This document shows positions 27,182-36,410 of a stretch of DNA of 64,000 nt, piece by piece. This stretch comes from Alphaproteobacteria bacterium (lineage in GTDB: Bacteria > Pseudomonadota > Alphaproteobacteria > Micropepsales > Micropepsaceae): the NCBI GenBank assembly GCA_016783965.1, contig JADHVO010000006.1, positions 248,001 to 312,000 of the forward strand, written 5' to 3'. The first letter of the stretch is position 1. Every line of letters starts with the position of its first letter. The position numbers were made by a program, and so were the translations under genes. The notes beneath the pieces were generated by a model, which worked only from the letters and a program-made list of their open reading frames with translations, was not told where the DNA came from and searched no databases.

Positions 27182-28126
27182 ATGCACTACAAGACACTCG
27201 GCCGCACGGGCTTAAGCGTCAGCGTGGCGGGCTTGGGCTGCGGCGGACACAGCCGCCTCGGCCAGGCCTACGGCAACACGGTCGAACAGAGCATCGCGGT
27301 GGTCCATGCCGCGCTCGATCTCGGCATCAACTGGATCGATACGGCCGCGGCCTACGGCACCGAGAAGATCGTCGGCGAGGCAGTCAAGGACCGCCGCGAC
27401 CGCATCATGATCTCCACCAAGACAGCTATCCTGCCCTGGGGCCAGCCCAGCGCGAAGCCGTACAGCGGCGTCGAGATCCTCGAACAGCTCGAGAAGAACC
27501 TGGGCCGCCTCGGCACGGATTACATCGACCTCTACAACGTGCACGGCCTCGTTCACGAACAGTTGCCTTATGTGAACGCGGAGATAGTGCCGGCGCTGAT
27601 CAAGGCGCGGGAGCAGGGGAAGATCCGCTTCCTGGGTGTCACGGAGCATTTCGGCAGCGACACAAACCACAAGATGCTCTCCGCGGCGGTGCCGACCAAC
27701 GCGTGGGACGTGGTGATGGTGGGCTTCAACCTGCTGAACCCCTCGGCGCGCCGCAACGTGCTCAGGCTGACCCAGGCGCACAATGTCGGCGTCCAGGACA
27801 TGTTCGCCGTCCGCCGCGCGCTGTCGAATGCCGACGGCCTCAAGGAAGCGCTCGATCAAATCGAGAAAGCGGGTCAGCTCGACCGCAGCAAGCTCGACAC
27901 CGCTGATCCGCTCGGCTTCCTGAACGAGGGCACCGACGGCATCGTCGACGCGGCCTACCGCTTTTGCCGCCACGAACCCGGCATCGACATCGTGCTCACC
28001 GGCACCGGGAACATCGACCACCTGAAAGAGAACGTGAACTCGATCAACCGCGGTCCGCTGCCCTCGAAATCGCTCGCAAGGCTGGAAGAGCTGTTCGGCC
28101 AGGTCGACTCGGTTTCTGGAAATTAG
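27182..28126 (+). CDS. aldo/keto reductase
   Basis: The 314-residue NADPH-dependent oxidoreductase has the AKR barrel start (MHYKTLGRTGLSVSVAGLGC), catalytic Asp/Tyr in IDTAAAYGTEKIVGEAV, Lys in MISTKTA and His in IDLYNVHGL. The C-terminal cofactor segment is DIVLTGTGNIDHLKENV. It is cytoplasmic and reduces carbonyl compounds of unknown identity. It is preceded by a 37-bp gap from the RHH-like gene and may be read from the same transcript. Confidence 0.88.
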   Translation: MHYKTLGRTGLSVSVAGLGCGGHSRLGQAYGNTVEQSIAVVHAALDLGINWIDTAAAYGTEKIVGEAVKDRRDRIMISTKTAILPWGQPSAKPYSGVEILEQLEKNLGRLGTDYIDLYNVHGLVHEQLPYVNAEIVPALIKAREQGKIRFLGVTEHFGSDTNHKMLSAAVPTNAWDVVMVGFNLLNPSARRNVLRLTQAHNVGVQDMFAVRRALSNADGLKEALDQIEKAGQLDRSKLDTADPLGFLNEGTDGIVDAAYRFCRHEPGIDIVLTGTGNIDHLKENVNSINRGPLPSKSLARLEELFGQVDSVSGN

Positions 28127-28267
28127 CGTTCGCTAGCGTAAACGCTGCACGCCGTTTAATTACTCGGAAACTATTTTCCTTCATGGGGCATTAGCGCGCG
28201 TGGGCCGACATTTGCGGCGATTTCGAACTTCGCTGCACATTCTGAGGAAACGTCGGGGCCGTTGGAT

Positions 28268-28837
28268 ATGGGCAAGTTGGCCAGGAAGGCGGAGCCTTCC
28301 GAGAAGCGGACGCATAAGCGCGTTCCGATCGCGATCGCAGGGCAGGTCTTCCTGCCGTCTCGCGACACCGAACAGAACTGCATCGTGACCGACATTTCGT
28401 TGGGCGGCGCGACGCTGCAATGCGACGAACGGCTGGCCGTTGGAACCGAGCTCGTGCTGTATCTTCCGGGCTTCGACCGTTTTTCGGGCACGATCATGCA
28501 CAGCAGCGCCGAAGAATCCGGCATGAAGTTCGACTGCTCCGAGTCCGAGCGTGAACGCACGGCCGAAAAGATCATGCTGTACCTCGCAGGCGCCTTGCGC
28601 GACGACACGCAGGTGCGCACCGAGACCCGCGTGGCGATGCATGCGCCGCGCATCTTCACCCGCGCCGATGGCGAGATCGTGCGCTTCCAGGTGCGGGACA
28701 TCTCTCTTTCCGGCGCTTCGATCAACACGACGGCGCGCCCGCCGGTCGGCGAGATCGTGATGATCGGCAACACACCCGGCCGCGTCACACGCCATTTCGA
28801 CGAAGGCATCGCGCTCGAATTCGTGCGGATGGACTAG
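28268..28837 (+). CDS. tandem PilZ-domain protein (probable c-di-GMP effector)
   Basis: The 189-residue protein carries two PilZ domains in series. The first (residues ~12-85) has the RxxxR switch in KRTHKRVPI and the D-x-S-x-x-G motif DISLGG. The second (residues ~110-185) has RTETR and DISLSG. Both c-di-GMP motif pairs look intact, so two binding sites are possible. No output or membrane domain is present. A TTG 6 bp upstream is an alternative start. The stop is shared as CTAG with the convergent S66 peptidase gene. Confidence 0.85.
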   Translation: MGKLARKAEPSEKRTHKRVPIAIAGQVFLPSRDTEQNCIVTDISLGGATLQCDERLAVGTELVLYLPGFDRFSGTIMHSSAEESGMKFDCSESERERTAEKIMLYLAGALRDDTQVRTETRVAMHAPRIFTRADGEIVRFQVRDISLSGASINTTARPPVGEIVMIGNTPGRVTRHFDEGIALEFVRMD

Positions 28838-29658
28838 CGCCCGAACGGCACGACCTTGTTCCCCGAATCGTGGCCGATATCGGCCAAGCCAAGAAACGGG
28901 ATTCCCGACACGCCGCACCAGTGCCGTACGATCTCTTCCGGCGTCTGGCCGAAAGGCGGATCGTTGTCCGGCACATCGCTCGTTCGTCCGAGCCGCAGGC
29001 CGGCGACCAGGCGGATCTCGTCACTGCTTGTTACGTGAGCCAGCAGCCGGTCGATCGCGTAGAGATGCTCGGACACTTCCTCGATCATCACCACGTGCCC
29101 GCGCAGGTCCGGCATCCACGGCGTGCCGACCAGCATGCTCAGGATCGTCAGGTTGAAGGCAACGACCGGATGCACGTGGTCGATGGACGGCTCCAGCGCC
29201 TCGCGCGTGCCATTGATCATCCACGCTAGCGCCCGCGTCACCGCGGCCTCGCCGCCGATACGCCGGATGTCATGCGGAATCGGGGCGTGCGCCACGCGAA
29301 ATCCTTTTTTGTAAAACGCTGCCAGCAAGAACCCACCGTCGCTGTAGCCGAGGTAGGTCTTGTTCTTGGCGGCCGCTGTCAGCCCATCCAGCACGCTCGG
29401 CACGATCCGGCCGGATCCATAGCCGCCGCGCGCGAACCATACATGTGTGAAGCCCGGATCGTTCGCGAATTCGAGAAAGGCGCCGGCGCGCGCGTTGTCG
29501 TCGCCGGCGAAGTGGCCGGCGCTCAGGAAACACTGCGGATGAAACACGACCTCCGCGCGGCCCGCGAACGCAGCCGTCGCGAGCGTCGTCACGCGTTCAG
29601 CGGTCGCGGGCTCGAGGCGCGCAGCCGGTGCGACAACGCCTATCTTAACTTTGTCCAA
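28834..29658 (-). CDS. S66 family LD-carboxypeptidase (LdcA/MccF type)
   Basis: A 274-residue serine peptidase. The nucleophile Ser is in LGYSDGGFLL, the catalytic Glu in MIEEVSEH and the His in DIGHDSGNK, the Ser-Glu-His order of family S66. LdcA trims D-Ala from murein tetrapeptides in the cytoplasm; MccF members cleave microcin analogues. The start appears to be TTG. The divergent neighbour 53 bp away is an Mpl/MurC-like ligase that reuses the tripeptide product, which supports the murein-recycling role over MccF. Confidence 0.85.
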   Translation of the reverse strand: MDKVKIGVVAPAARLEPATAERVTTLATAAFAGRAEVVFHPQCFLSAGHFAGDDNARAGAFLEFANDPGFTHVWFARGGYGSGRIVPSVLDGLTAAAKNKTYLGYSDGGFLLAAFYKKGFRVAHAPIPHDIRRIGGEAAVTRALAWMINGTREALEPSIDHVHPVVAFNLTILSMLVGTPWMPDLRGHVVMIEEVSEHLYAIDRLLAHVTSSDEIRLVAGLRLGRTSDVPDNDPPFGQTPEEIVRHWCGVSGIPFLGLADIGHDSGNKVVPFGR

Positions 29659-29711
29659 GCGGTTCAGGCCCTTCGCTTGTCCCCCGTGCCGTTCGCTTAT
29701 AGCGTCCGGCC

Positions 29712-31115
29712 ATGACTCCAGACAGGCCCTATTTCTTCTGCGGCGTCGGCGGCAGCGGGATGCTCCCGCTTGCCCTGATCGTGAAGTCGCGCGGCGCCCC
29801 GGTGTCCGGCAGCGACCGCGCGCTGGACCAGGGCCGCCTCGCGGCGAAGTTCGACTACCTGCGCCAGGCGGGCGTGACGCTGTTCCCGCAGGACGGCAGC
29901 GGAATCACGTCAAAGGACGCGATCCTCGTCACGTCAGCGGCGGTTGAAGACACCATCCCCGACGTCCAGGCCGCGCGCCGCGCCGGCGCCAAGCATCAGC
30001 TCCGCGCCGAATTGCTGGCTGAGCTGTTCAACGAATCTCCCAATGCCATCGGCGTCGCCGGCACCTCGGGCAAATCCACCACTACCGGCATGATCGGCTG
30101 GGTGCTGCACGCGTTGGGCGCGGACCCGACGGTGATGAACGGCGCGGTCATGAAGAACTTCGCCACGTCCGATGCGCCCTTCGCGTCGGCCTTGGTGGGC
30201 AAGGGCGATCTCTTCGTCAGCGAGGTGGACGAGAGTGATGGCTCCATCGCCCGGTTCCATCCGCGCGTCGCGGTCCTGAACAACATTGCGCTCGACCATA
30301 AGTCGATGGACGAGCTCCGAGATCTCTTCCGCGCTTTCGTCCACAAGGCCGAGCTTGCAATCATTAACCTCGACAACAAAGAGACCGCGGCGCTCGCCGC
30401 CGAGCTTCCCGTCTCGCGCAAGCTCACCTACTCCGTCGACGGCGCCAAAGCCGACCTCCAGGCCCGCGACATCGAACCGTTGTCCAACGGCATCGCGTTC
30501 ACCGTCAGTGAACGCAACGCCGCCGCACCGATCAGGGTGCACCTCAAGGTTCCGGGCCGTCACAACGTTTCGAACGCGCTCGCGTCTATAGGTGCCGCCC
30601 GCGCCGCCGGTTTCTCGCTCCAGGAAGCAGCCGACGCGCTCGCCACCTTCGAAGGTATCGCCCGCCGCCTCGACGTCGTCGGCACCGCCGGCGGCATCAC
30701 CGTCATCGACGACTTCGCGCACAATCCGGACAAGATCACCGCGACGCTCGCTACTTTGCACGACTTCCCGGGCCGCCTGCTGGTCATGTTCCAGCCGCAT
30801 GGCTTCGGACCATTGCGCCTGATGAAGGACCAGTTCATCGAAACCTTCGCGCGCGATTTGAGGCCGGAAGATGTGCTCCTGATGCCTGAACCCGTCTATT
30901 TCGGCGGCACGGTGGACCGCAGCGTCTCATCCATGGACATCGTACGCGGCGTTGAGGCGGCCGGCGGTAACGCGCACGTCTTTTCCGATCGCGCCGCCTG
31001 CGGCGACTGGCTGGTTGCAGCTGCCCGCCCGGGTGACCGCATCATCGTGATGGGCGCGCGCGACGATACGCTGTCGCATTTCGCGGCCGAACTCCTGAAT
31101 CGGCTGACAAAGTGA
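29712..31115 (+). CDS. mpl: Mur ligase, UDP-MurNAc:tripeptide ligase (Mpl)-like
   Basis: The 467-residue ATP-dependent Mur ligase has the N-terminal nucleotide-sugar site ([11 protein letters not shown]), P-loop GTSGKST at 117-123, the SEVDESDGS segment, LNNIALDH and the C-terminal domain with [14 protein letters not shown] and FQPHGFGP. Mpl attaches the recycled L-Ala-D-Glu-mDAP tripeptide to UDP-MurNAc, bypassing MurC/D/E. MurC itself normally sits in the dcw cluster; the context here (divergent S66 LD-carboxypeptidase, downstream transporter) favours an Mpl-type role. I cannot exclude a MurC paralogue from motifs alone. Confidence 0.78.
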   Translation: MTPDRPYFFCGVGGSGMLPLALIVKSRGAPVSGSDRALDQGRLAAKFDYLRQAGVTLFPQDGSGITSKDAILVTSAAVEDTIPDVQAARRAGAKHQLRAELLAELFNESPNAIGVAGTSGKSTTTGMIGWVLHALGADPTVMNGAVMKNFATSDAPFASALVGKGDLFVSEVDESDGSIARFHPRVAVLNNIALDHKSMDELRDLFRAFVHKAELAIINLDNKETAALAAELPVSRKLTYSVDGAKADLQARDIEPLSNGIAFTVSERNAAAPIRVHLKVPGRHNVSNALASIGAARAAGFSLQEAADALATFEGIARRLDVVGTAGGITVIDDFAHNPDKITATLATLHDFPGRLLVMFQPHGFGPLRLMKDQFIETFARDLRPEDVLLMPEPVYFGGTVDRSVSSMDIVRGVEAAGGNAHVFSDRAACGDWLVAAARPGDRIIVMGARDDTLSHFAAELLNRLTK

Positions 31116-31132
31116 ACGGACAAGAGGCGTTG

Positions 31133-32524
31133 ATGGGCGAGGCAGGTCAAGCAGCGGCGCCCGCGCCGGCGATTTCGGCGCCACGGCTCACGCTCGGCAC
31201 CATCGCGACATTCTCGTTGTCGACACTGCCGATTTCGGCGCTCGGCACCATCCTGTTCGTCTACTTCCCGCCCTATCTCTCGGGTTCGCTGGGCGTCTCC
31301 CTCGCCACCATCGGCTTCGTGTGGATGGCGGTGCGTCTGATTGATCTCGGCGTCGACCCGATCCTCGGTTATCTGATGGACCGGACCGACACGCCGCACG
31401 GCCGCTATCGCGCCTGGATGGTCAGCGGTGTGCCGATCTTCATGCTCGCCACTTACATGCTTTTCATGGCGCCCAAGGGCATCGGGGGCTTCTATCTCTT
31501 CGCCTGGCTGTTCATCATCTACGTTGGCAATTCGATTCTCGCGCTGTCGCAATCCGCATGGAGCGCAACGCTTTCGACCACCTACGAAGAGCGTAGCCGC
31601 GTCTTCGGTGTGAATACCGCGACCGGCGTGGCCGCCACGGTTGGCGTGTTGCTGATCCCGGTATTCGCCCCGATGGCTGGCCTCAGCGGAGATGCAAGTG
31701 TGCGCGCCATGGGCTGGCTGATCATCGCCATGACGCCGATCGGCATCGGCATAGCGGCGTGGCGGACGCCGGAGCGTGTGAACAAGTCCACGGTCCAGCA
31801 CTTCGCCTGGTCGGACTATTGGCACATCATCGCCAAACCCGAAGTCATCCGCCTGTTCCTTGCCCAGATCGCACTGACCCTGGGCCCTGGCTGGATGAGT
31901 GCCCTCTATCTCTTCTATTTCCACGATGTCCGCGGCTACACGCAGCAGCAATCGACCGTCCTGCTGCTTATCTACATCCTCGTCGGCATCGTTGGTGCCG
32001 TCGTGACAGCGCGGCTGGGCAGCCGCTTCGGCAAGCACCGCACGTTGATGTTCACCACCTCGGCGTTCTCGCTCGCGCTGCTCACCATTCCGCTGGTGCC
32101 CAAGGGCAATGTGATGGCTGGGATTCCATTGATGGCATGGTGCGGGTTCATGGCGACCGGCTTCGGCCTCACCATCAGTTCCATGATGGCCGACGTTGGT
32201 GACGAGATCCGTCTGCACCAGGGCAAGGAGCGGATCAGCCTGCTCTATTCGATCCTGACCTTCGCTAGCAAGCTCACCTCGGCATTCTCCATCGTGCTGA
32301 CGCTGCCGGTGCTCGGCTGGTTCGGCTACAACCCCGAAACCGGTGCGCACAACTCGGCACAGGCGATCAGCGCACTGTCCTGGCTGTTCATCACCGGCCC
32401 CATCCTGTTCGTGATGCTGGGCGGCGTGTGCGTGATCGGCTGGCGGCTGGACGCCCAACGCCACGCCGAAATCCGCGCCCAGCTAGACCTCATCGACGGA
32501 AGGCTGGAGAGCCAGGGTCTCTAA
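31133..32524 (+). CDS. MFS transporter, GPH/MelB-like symporter
   Basis: A 463-residue, 12-helix permease with the glycoside-pentoside-hexuronide signature in helix 2-loop 2 (VRLIDLGVDPILGYLMDRTD then GRYRAWM), where the two membrane Asp residues usually bind the coupling cation. The ATG at 31133 has AAGAGG 5 bp upstream. A GTG at 31112 overlapping the mpl stop (GTGA) is the alternative, so coupling to mpl is likely either way. The position suggests import of a murein fragment or peptide, like AmpG; GPH members usually move sugars. Its stop shares CTAA with the convergent gene. Confidence 0.83.
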   Translation: MGEAGQAAAPAPAISAPRLTLGTIATFSLSTLPISALGTILFVYFPPYLSGSLGVSLATIGFVWMAVRLIDLGVDPILGYLMDRTDTPHGRYRAWMVSGVPIFMLATYMLFMAPKGIGGFYLFAWLFIIYVGNSILALSQSAWSATLSTTYEERSRVFGVNTATGVAATVGVLLIPVFAPMAGLSGDASVRAMGWLIIAMTPIGIGIAAWRTPERVNKSTVQHFAWSDYWHIIAKPEVIRLFLAQIALTLGPGWMSALYLFYFHDVRGYTQQQSTVLLLIYILVGIVGAVVTARLGSRFGKHRTLMFTTSAFSLALLTIPLVPKGNVMAGIPLMAWCGFMATGFGLTISSMMADVGDEIRLHQGKERISLLYSILTFASKLTSAFSIVLTLPVLGWFGYNPETGAHNSAQAISALSWLFITGPILFVMLGGVCVIGWRLDAQRHAEIRAQLDLIDGRLESQGL

Positions 32525-33225
32525 TACGTCGACCCGTCCGGCCGCGGCGCGCTGTTCACTGCCTTGGCGATGTCGTTCTTCGGCTCGGCGTTGAACCCCG
32601 ACTGCGTGATCAGGATGCGATAAACCGCACCGTCCGCCAGCGGCATGTAGTTCGCTGATCCGAAGCGCCGGTCCTCTGTGTAGAAGTTCGCCAGGACCCA
32701 CTGCGTCATCGGCGACGGTACATATGAGTTGACGGCCGGCTGCCCGTGCAGGTCGCAGGATGTGATCGTCCTGCCGTTGCCGCGCGCCGCCGTGAAATAC
32801 TTGTTGCTCACCTGATCGAGCGTATAGGTCGCGTCCAGCCCGAGCACGTTCGCCCACGGCTTCCACTTCTGCACCCGGCCGCCGATCAGCCACTCGTCGC
32901 CTTGGATGGTGCAGCTCTGCGGCGGGATCGGGCCGTCCAGCCGCTTCACGGTCACCCTGTAGAGATTGTCCTTCGCACTCAATGTCTTCACATAGACGTC
33001 CGCCACCGCGCCTTCATGCGTGAGCCGCGTGAAAAGCTGTGTGTTCAGGCCGACGAGCGCCAGCGCGAAGCCAATTGCCGCCGTCGTCGTGCCGCCGACG
33101 AACCGCCGTCCCGCACGGCCGTGATGGCCGTTGAACGCATGCCCGATGCCCGATGCGACGAACAGAAGGCCGAACACCGCGACCGCAACAGGCGCGGCCC
33201 ACCACAACAAGCCAAGTCCGAACAC
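32521..33225 (-). CDS. conserved inner-membrane protein of unknown function
   Basis: The 234-residue protein starts with two transmembrane helices ([20 protein letters not shown] and [16 protein letters not shown]), followed by a soluble domain probably in the periplasm. The soluble part has [50 protein letters not shown] and a C-terminal segment with two Cys. I recall similar proteins mislabelled 'cation/multidrug efflux pump' in Xanthomonads, but nothing here resembles a pump. It is transcribed alone and ends on the stop-sharing CTAA. Confidence 0.7.
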   Translation of the reverse strand: MFGLGLLWWAAPVAVAVFGLLFVASGIGHAFNGHHGRAGRRFVGGTTTAAIGFALALVGLNTQLFTRLTHEGAVADVYVKTLSAKDNLYRVTVKRLDGPIPPQSCTIQGDEWLIGGRVQKWKPWANVLGLDATYTLDQVSNKYFTAARGNGRTITSCDLHGQPAVNSYVPSPMTQWVLANFYTEDRRFGSANYMPLADGAVYRILITQSGFNAEPKNDIAKAVNSAPRPDGSTY

Positions 33226-33305
33226 CGGACGTTCTCCCCCAAGCAGACGGGCGCACTTTAGCGCGCCTTTATGGCAGAATCCCGGTTCGAGACAGGAAGG
33301 TTCCC

Positions 33306-34049
33306 ATGGAAAAAGTGGCCTTGGTTACCGGCGCGGGCAGCGGCATCGGCCGCGCGGTTGCGCTGGCGCTGGCCGGTGCAGGCTATGCGGTGGTGTTGGC
33401 CGGCCGCCGGCTCGGTGCCTTAGAAGGTACCGCGGCGCAGGCGCCCAGCACGAAGATGCTGCCGGTGTCAGCCGATGTCGGGAAGCCGGAGGATGTGGCC
33501 GCCCTGTTCGATATCGTGCAACAGCGCTTCGGCCGCCTCGATCTGCTGTTCAATAACGCCGGCACCGGTGCGCCGCCCGTCCCGCTTGAGAACCTGACGC
33601 CCGCGCAATGGCAGGCCGTGGTTGACGTGAACCTGACCGGGCCGTTCCTCTGCACCCAGCACGCGTTTCGGACGATGAAGGCACAGACCCCGGGTGGCGG
33701 CCGCATCATCAACAACGGCTCGATCAGCGCCCACGCGCCACGCCCGAATTCCGCGCCCTACACTGCGACCAAGCATGCCATCACCGGCCTCACCAAAGCC
33801 GCCGCCCTCGACGGCCGTGCGCACGGCATCGCTGTCGGCCAGATCGACATCGGCAATGCCGAGACGCCCATGACCGCCCGTATGAAGGACGGCGTTCCGC
33901 AGCCGAACGGCACTGTGACGCCGGAGCCGGTGATGGACATCTCTGCCGTCGCCAACGCCGTGCTCTACATGGCCGGCCTGCCGCTGGAAGCCAACGTCCT
34001 GTTCATGACGGTGATGGCGACGAAAATGCCGTTTGTCGGCCGGGGCTAG
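33306..34049 (+). CDS. short-chain dehydrogenase/reductase (SDR)
   Basis: A 247-residue classical SDR. The cofactor motif TGAGSGIG is at residues ~8-15, the NAG motif in LLFNNAGTG, the catalytic Ser in NNGSISAH and YxxxK as YTATK. NAD(P)-dependent oxidation or reduction of an alcohol/ketone is expected; the substrate is unknown. The ATG at 33306 is preceded by GGAAGG. The stop shares CTAG with the convergent GIY-YIG gene. Confidence 0.9.
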   Translation: MEKVALVTGAGSGIGRAVALALAGAGYAVVLAGRRLGALEGTAAQAPSTKMLPVSADVGKPEDVAALFDIVQQRFGRLDLLFNNAGTGAPPVPLENLTPAQWQAVVDVNLTGPFLCTQHAFRTMKAQTPGGGRIINNGSISAHAPRPNSAPYTATKHAITGLTKAAALDGRAHGIAVGQIDIGNAETPMTARMKDGVPQPNGTVTPEPVMDISAVANAVLYMAGLPLEANVLFMTVMATKMPFVGRG

Positions 34050-34288
34050 TCGTTCCGCAGCTTTGCGCGAAACACGCTGTCGCGTTTCAGGAACACCTCG
34101 CGCCGCATCGCGCCGTTCCGTGTGCGGTGGCGCTCGGCATAGATCAACGTCCAGCCGCCGCCACGCGTGAACTTCGCCCCGGTGCCCGTGTTGTGCTGCT
34201 CCACCCGCCGGTCGAGGTCGAGCGTCCACCCCACATAGGTCCTCTTCGGTTTCTTCCTGCTCAGAAGGATGTAGACGAACGCGACCAT
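34046..34288 (-). CDS. GIY-YIG nuclease-family protein, translationally coupled to dus
   Basis: An 80-residue single-domain protein. The paired motifs are VYI in [18 protein letters not shown] and YVG. The helix Arg follows in [11 protein letters not shown], a TKFTRG-like AKFTRGGGW segment, and the Glu in RREVFLKR. It resembles YhbQ/URI-type stand-alone GIY-YIG proteins. The ATG overlaps the dus stop (TGATG), so it is probably translated by reinitiation. Unlike the GIY-YIG gene at 23109 it has no palindromic flanks. Confidence 0.8.
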   Translation of the reverse strand: MVAFVYILLSRKKPKRTYVGWTLDLDRRVEQHNTGTGAKFTRGGGWTLIYAERHRTRNGAMRREVFLKRDSVFRAKLRND

Positions 34289-35295
34289 CAGGCTGCGAGC
34301 GGCAGCGCGTGGCGCCACAGCGCTGTCAGCGCCGCCTCGATCGCGCGCGGGTCGGTCAGGGTGCAGAGCCGCGCCTTGGCCTCGCGCCGCGCCGCTGCGC
34401 TCACCGGCACAGGCGCCCCCTCGATGTACCAGCCGAGGTGCTTGCGGAAGATCTTCACGCCGTTCTTCTCGCCGTAGAACCGCACCGAGTCCGCCAGGTG
34501 ATCCAGCACGATGCCCAGCCGCTCTTGCAATCCTGGTTCACCTGCGTCGCCGCCACCGCGTAACGCGTCGTCAATCGCCCGCGCGACCCACGGCCGCCCG
34601 TACGCCCCCCGCCCGATCATTAGGGCGTCAGCGCCGGATTCCGCTAATGCAGTCCGTGCGGTGGCCGCATTCACGATATCGCCGTTCACGATCACCGGCA
34701 CGTTCACCGCCGCCTTCACGTCCGCGACCGCGCGCCAGTTCACTGCGCCCTTGTAGAACTGCTGTCGCGTCCGCCCATGCACCGTAAACGCCTGGACGCC
34801 CAGCGCCTCCGCCCGCGCTGCGAGCTCCGGCGCGTTCTTCGACGCATCATCCCAGCCCAGCCGCATCTTCAGCGTCACCGGCCGCGACGTCGCGCTCACC
34901 GTTGCATCGATCAACCGCTCGGCCAGCTCGAGATCGCGCATCAGCGCGGAGCCGGACAGCCCGCCGGTCACTTCCTTCGCGGGGCAGCCCATATTGATGT
35001 CGACGATGTCAGCACCCGCCGTTTCCGCCATGCGGGCGCCTTCAGCCATCCACTCGGCGCGGCGTCCCACCAGCTGGATCACGGTCAGCGGCAGCCCGTC
35101 GCCCACCGCCGCGCGCCGCACCACGTCGGGCCGGCCGGCCGCGAACAGTTCGCACGCCACCATCTCGGTCGCGACATAGGCCGCCCCCAGCCGCGACGCC
35201 GCGCGCCGGAACGGCAGATCGGACACGCCGGTCATCGGCGCGGTCAGCACCCGCCCGCCGATCTTCACGCCGCCAATGGTGAGGTCACCGCTCAT
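34288..35295 (-). CDS. dusB: tRNA-dihydrouridine synthase (DusB-like)
   Basis: The 335-residue FMN enzyme reduces uridines in tRNA D-loops. Diagnostic blocks are LTAPMTGVSDLPFRR, the catalytic Cys in DINMGCPAKEVTGGLSGSALM, VTLKMRLGWDD, VHGRTRQQFYKG, VNGDIVNAATA and MIGRGAYGRPW. The order and the absence of DusA-specific insertions fit DusB/DusC-type, though the subtype is not certain. The start is the ATG giving MSGDLTIGGVKI; the frame is open further upstream without signal. Part of the leftward run FKBP-flavin oxidoreductase-dus-GIY-YIG with gaps of 18, 26 and -1 bp. Confidence 0.9.
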   Translation of the reverse strand: MSGDLTIGGVKIGGRVLTAPMTGVSDLPFRRAASRLGAAYVATEMVACELFAAGRPDVVRRAAVGDGLPLTVIQLVGRRAEWMAEGARMAETAGADIVDINMGCPAKEVTGGLSGSALMRDLELAERLIDATVSATSRPVTLKMRLGWDDASKNAPELAARAEALGVQAFTVHGRTRQQFYKGAVNWRAVADVKAAVNVPVIVNGDIVNAATARTALAESGADALMIGRGAYGRPWVARAIDDALRGGGDAGEPGLQERLGIVLDHLADSVRFYGEKNGVKIFRKHLGWYIEGAPVPVSAAARREAKARLCTLTDPRAIEAALTALWRHALPLAA

Positions 35296-35321
35296 GCGCG
35301 GGTCTTGTGGCAAATCTGGGC

Positions 35322-36392
35322 TCAGCGCGCCAGCGCCAGGGTTTCCGCCGCCAGTGTCTTCGTCAATTTCCCGGCCGGCATCGCCCGTCCGAACCGCGCC
35401 GCCTGCCCGCTCCACATCTGCATATAGTCTGTCGATCCGGCCTGCTCTGACGCAGCCCGCAACGGCGCGATCGCTGCGCCTGCCAGCGGAAACTCCGGCG
35501 CGGTCGGCGATAGCGGCCCAAGCTCGCGCACGATCTTGTTTGCGATGCCCCGCGCCGGCCGCCCGCTGAACACGTTGGTCAGCGCGGTTGAGTCATCCCG
35601 CGCCTCCGCCAGTGCTCCGCGGTAAAGGGGCGAGATCGAAGACTCCGGGCAGAACAGATAGGCCGTTCCCATCTGCACCGCGCTCGCGCCCAGCACGAAC
35701 GCCGCCGCGATGCCGCGCGACTCGCCTATGCCACCGGCGGCGATCACCGGCACCTTCACCGCATCCGCCACCTGCGGCACGAGCGCGAACGTTCCTGGCT
35801 GCATCGCCACGTCGTTGGTCAGGAATATCCCGCGATGCCCGCCGGCTTCATAGCCCTGCGCGATGATCGCATCGCAGCCGCGCTGCTCCAGCCACACTGC
35901 TTCCCCGACCGTGGTCGCGGACGCGATGATCTTCGCGCCCGTTGCGCGCACGCGCTCCAGCAGCGCCGTCTCTGGAAGGCCGAAGTGGAAGCTCACGACC
36001 TCCGGCCGCCACTTCTCGACCAGCGCACAGAACGTGGCGTCGAACGGCGCGCGGTTCGCATCGCCCAATGGCATTTGCGGGTCGAGCCCCAGCGCTTCGT
36101 AAGCGGGCCGCAGCGCCGCGCGCCACGCCGCGTCGCGCGCTGTATCGGCATGGGGCGGCGCGTGGCAGAAGAAGTTCACGTTGACCGGCTTCTTCGTCGC
36201 GGCGCGGATCGCGTCCATCTCGGCATCCATCCGCGCCGGGCTCAGCAGTGCGCAGGGGAGGGCGCCCAACCCGCCTGCTTCGCTTACCGCGACCGCCAGC
36301 TGCGATCCCTGCGCGCCTGCCATCGGCGCCTGAAGGATGGGCACTTCGATCCCGAACAGTTCGAGGATGCGTCGGTCGCGCCAGCCGGTCAT
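35322..36392 (-). CDS. NAD(P)H-dependent flavin oxidoreductase (nitronate monooxygenase family)
   Basis: A 356-residue member of the 2-nitropropane dioxygenase superfamily. N-terminal VPILQAPMAGAQGSQLAVAVSEAGGLG is typical of true nitronate monooxygenases. It also has NVNFFCHAPP, the flavin segment AQGYEAGGHRG and AAGGIGESRGIAAAFVLGASAVQMGTAYL. The catalytic His is in EAGGHRG. It oxidises nitronates such as propionate-3-nitronate in the family. It differs clearly from the shorter paralogue at 18371-19357. Confidence 0.87.
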   Translation of the reverse strand: MTGWRDRRILELFGIEVPILQAPMAGAQGSQLAVAVSEAGGLGALPCALLSPARMDAEMDAIRAATKKPVNVNFFCHAPPHADTARDAAWRAALRPAYEALGLDPQMPLGDANRAPFDATFCALVEKWRPEVVSFHFGLPETALLERVRATGAKIIASATTVGEAVWLEQRGCDAIIAQGYEAGGHRGIFLTNDVAMQPGTFALVPQVADAVKVPVIAAGGIGESRGIAAAFVLGASAVQMGTAYLFCPESSISPLYRGALAEARDDSTALTNVFSGRPARGIANKIVRELGPLSPTAPEFPLAGAAIAPLRAASEQAGSTDYMQMWSGQAARFGRAMPAGKLTKTLAAETLALAR

Positions 36393-36410
36393 CTCACGGC
36401 TCCAGTGAAT

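Noticed and set aside
30896..32464. 522-codon minus-strand frame opposite the GPH transporter
   Set aside because: His/Asp/Arg-rich antisense translation typical of high G+C; no recognisable domain.
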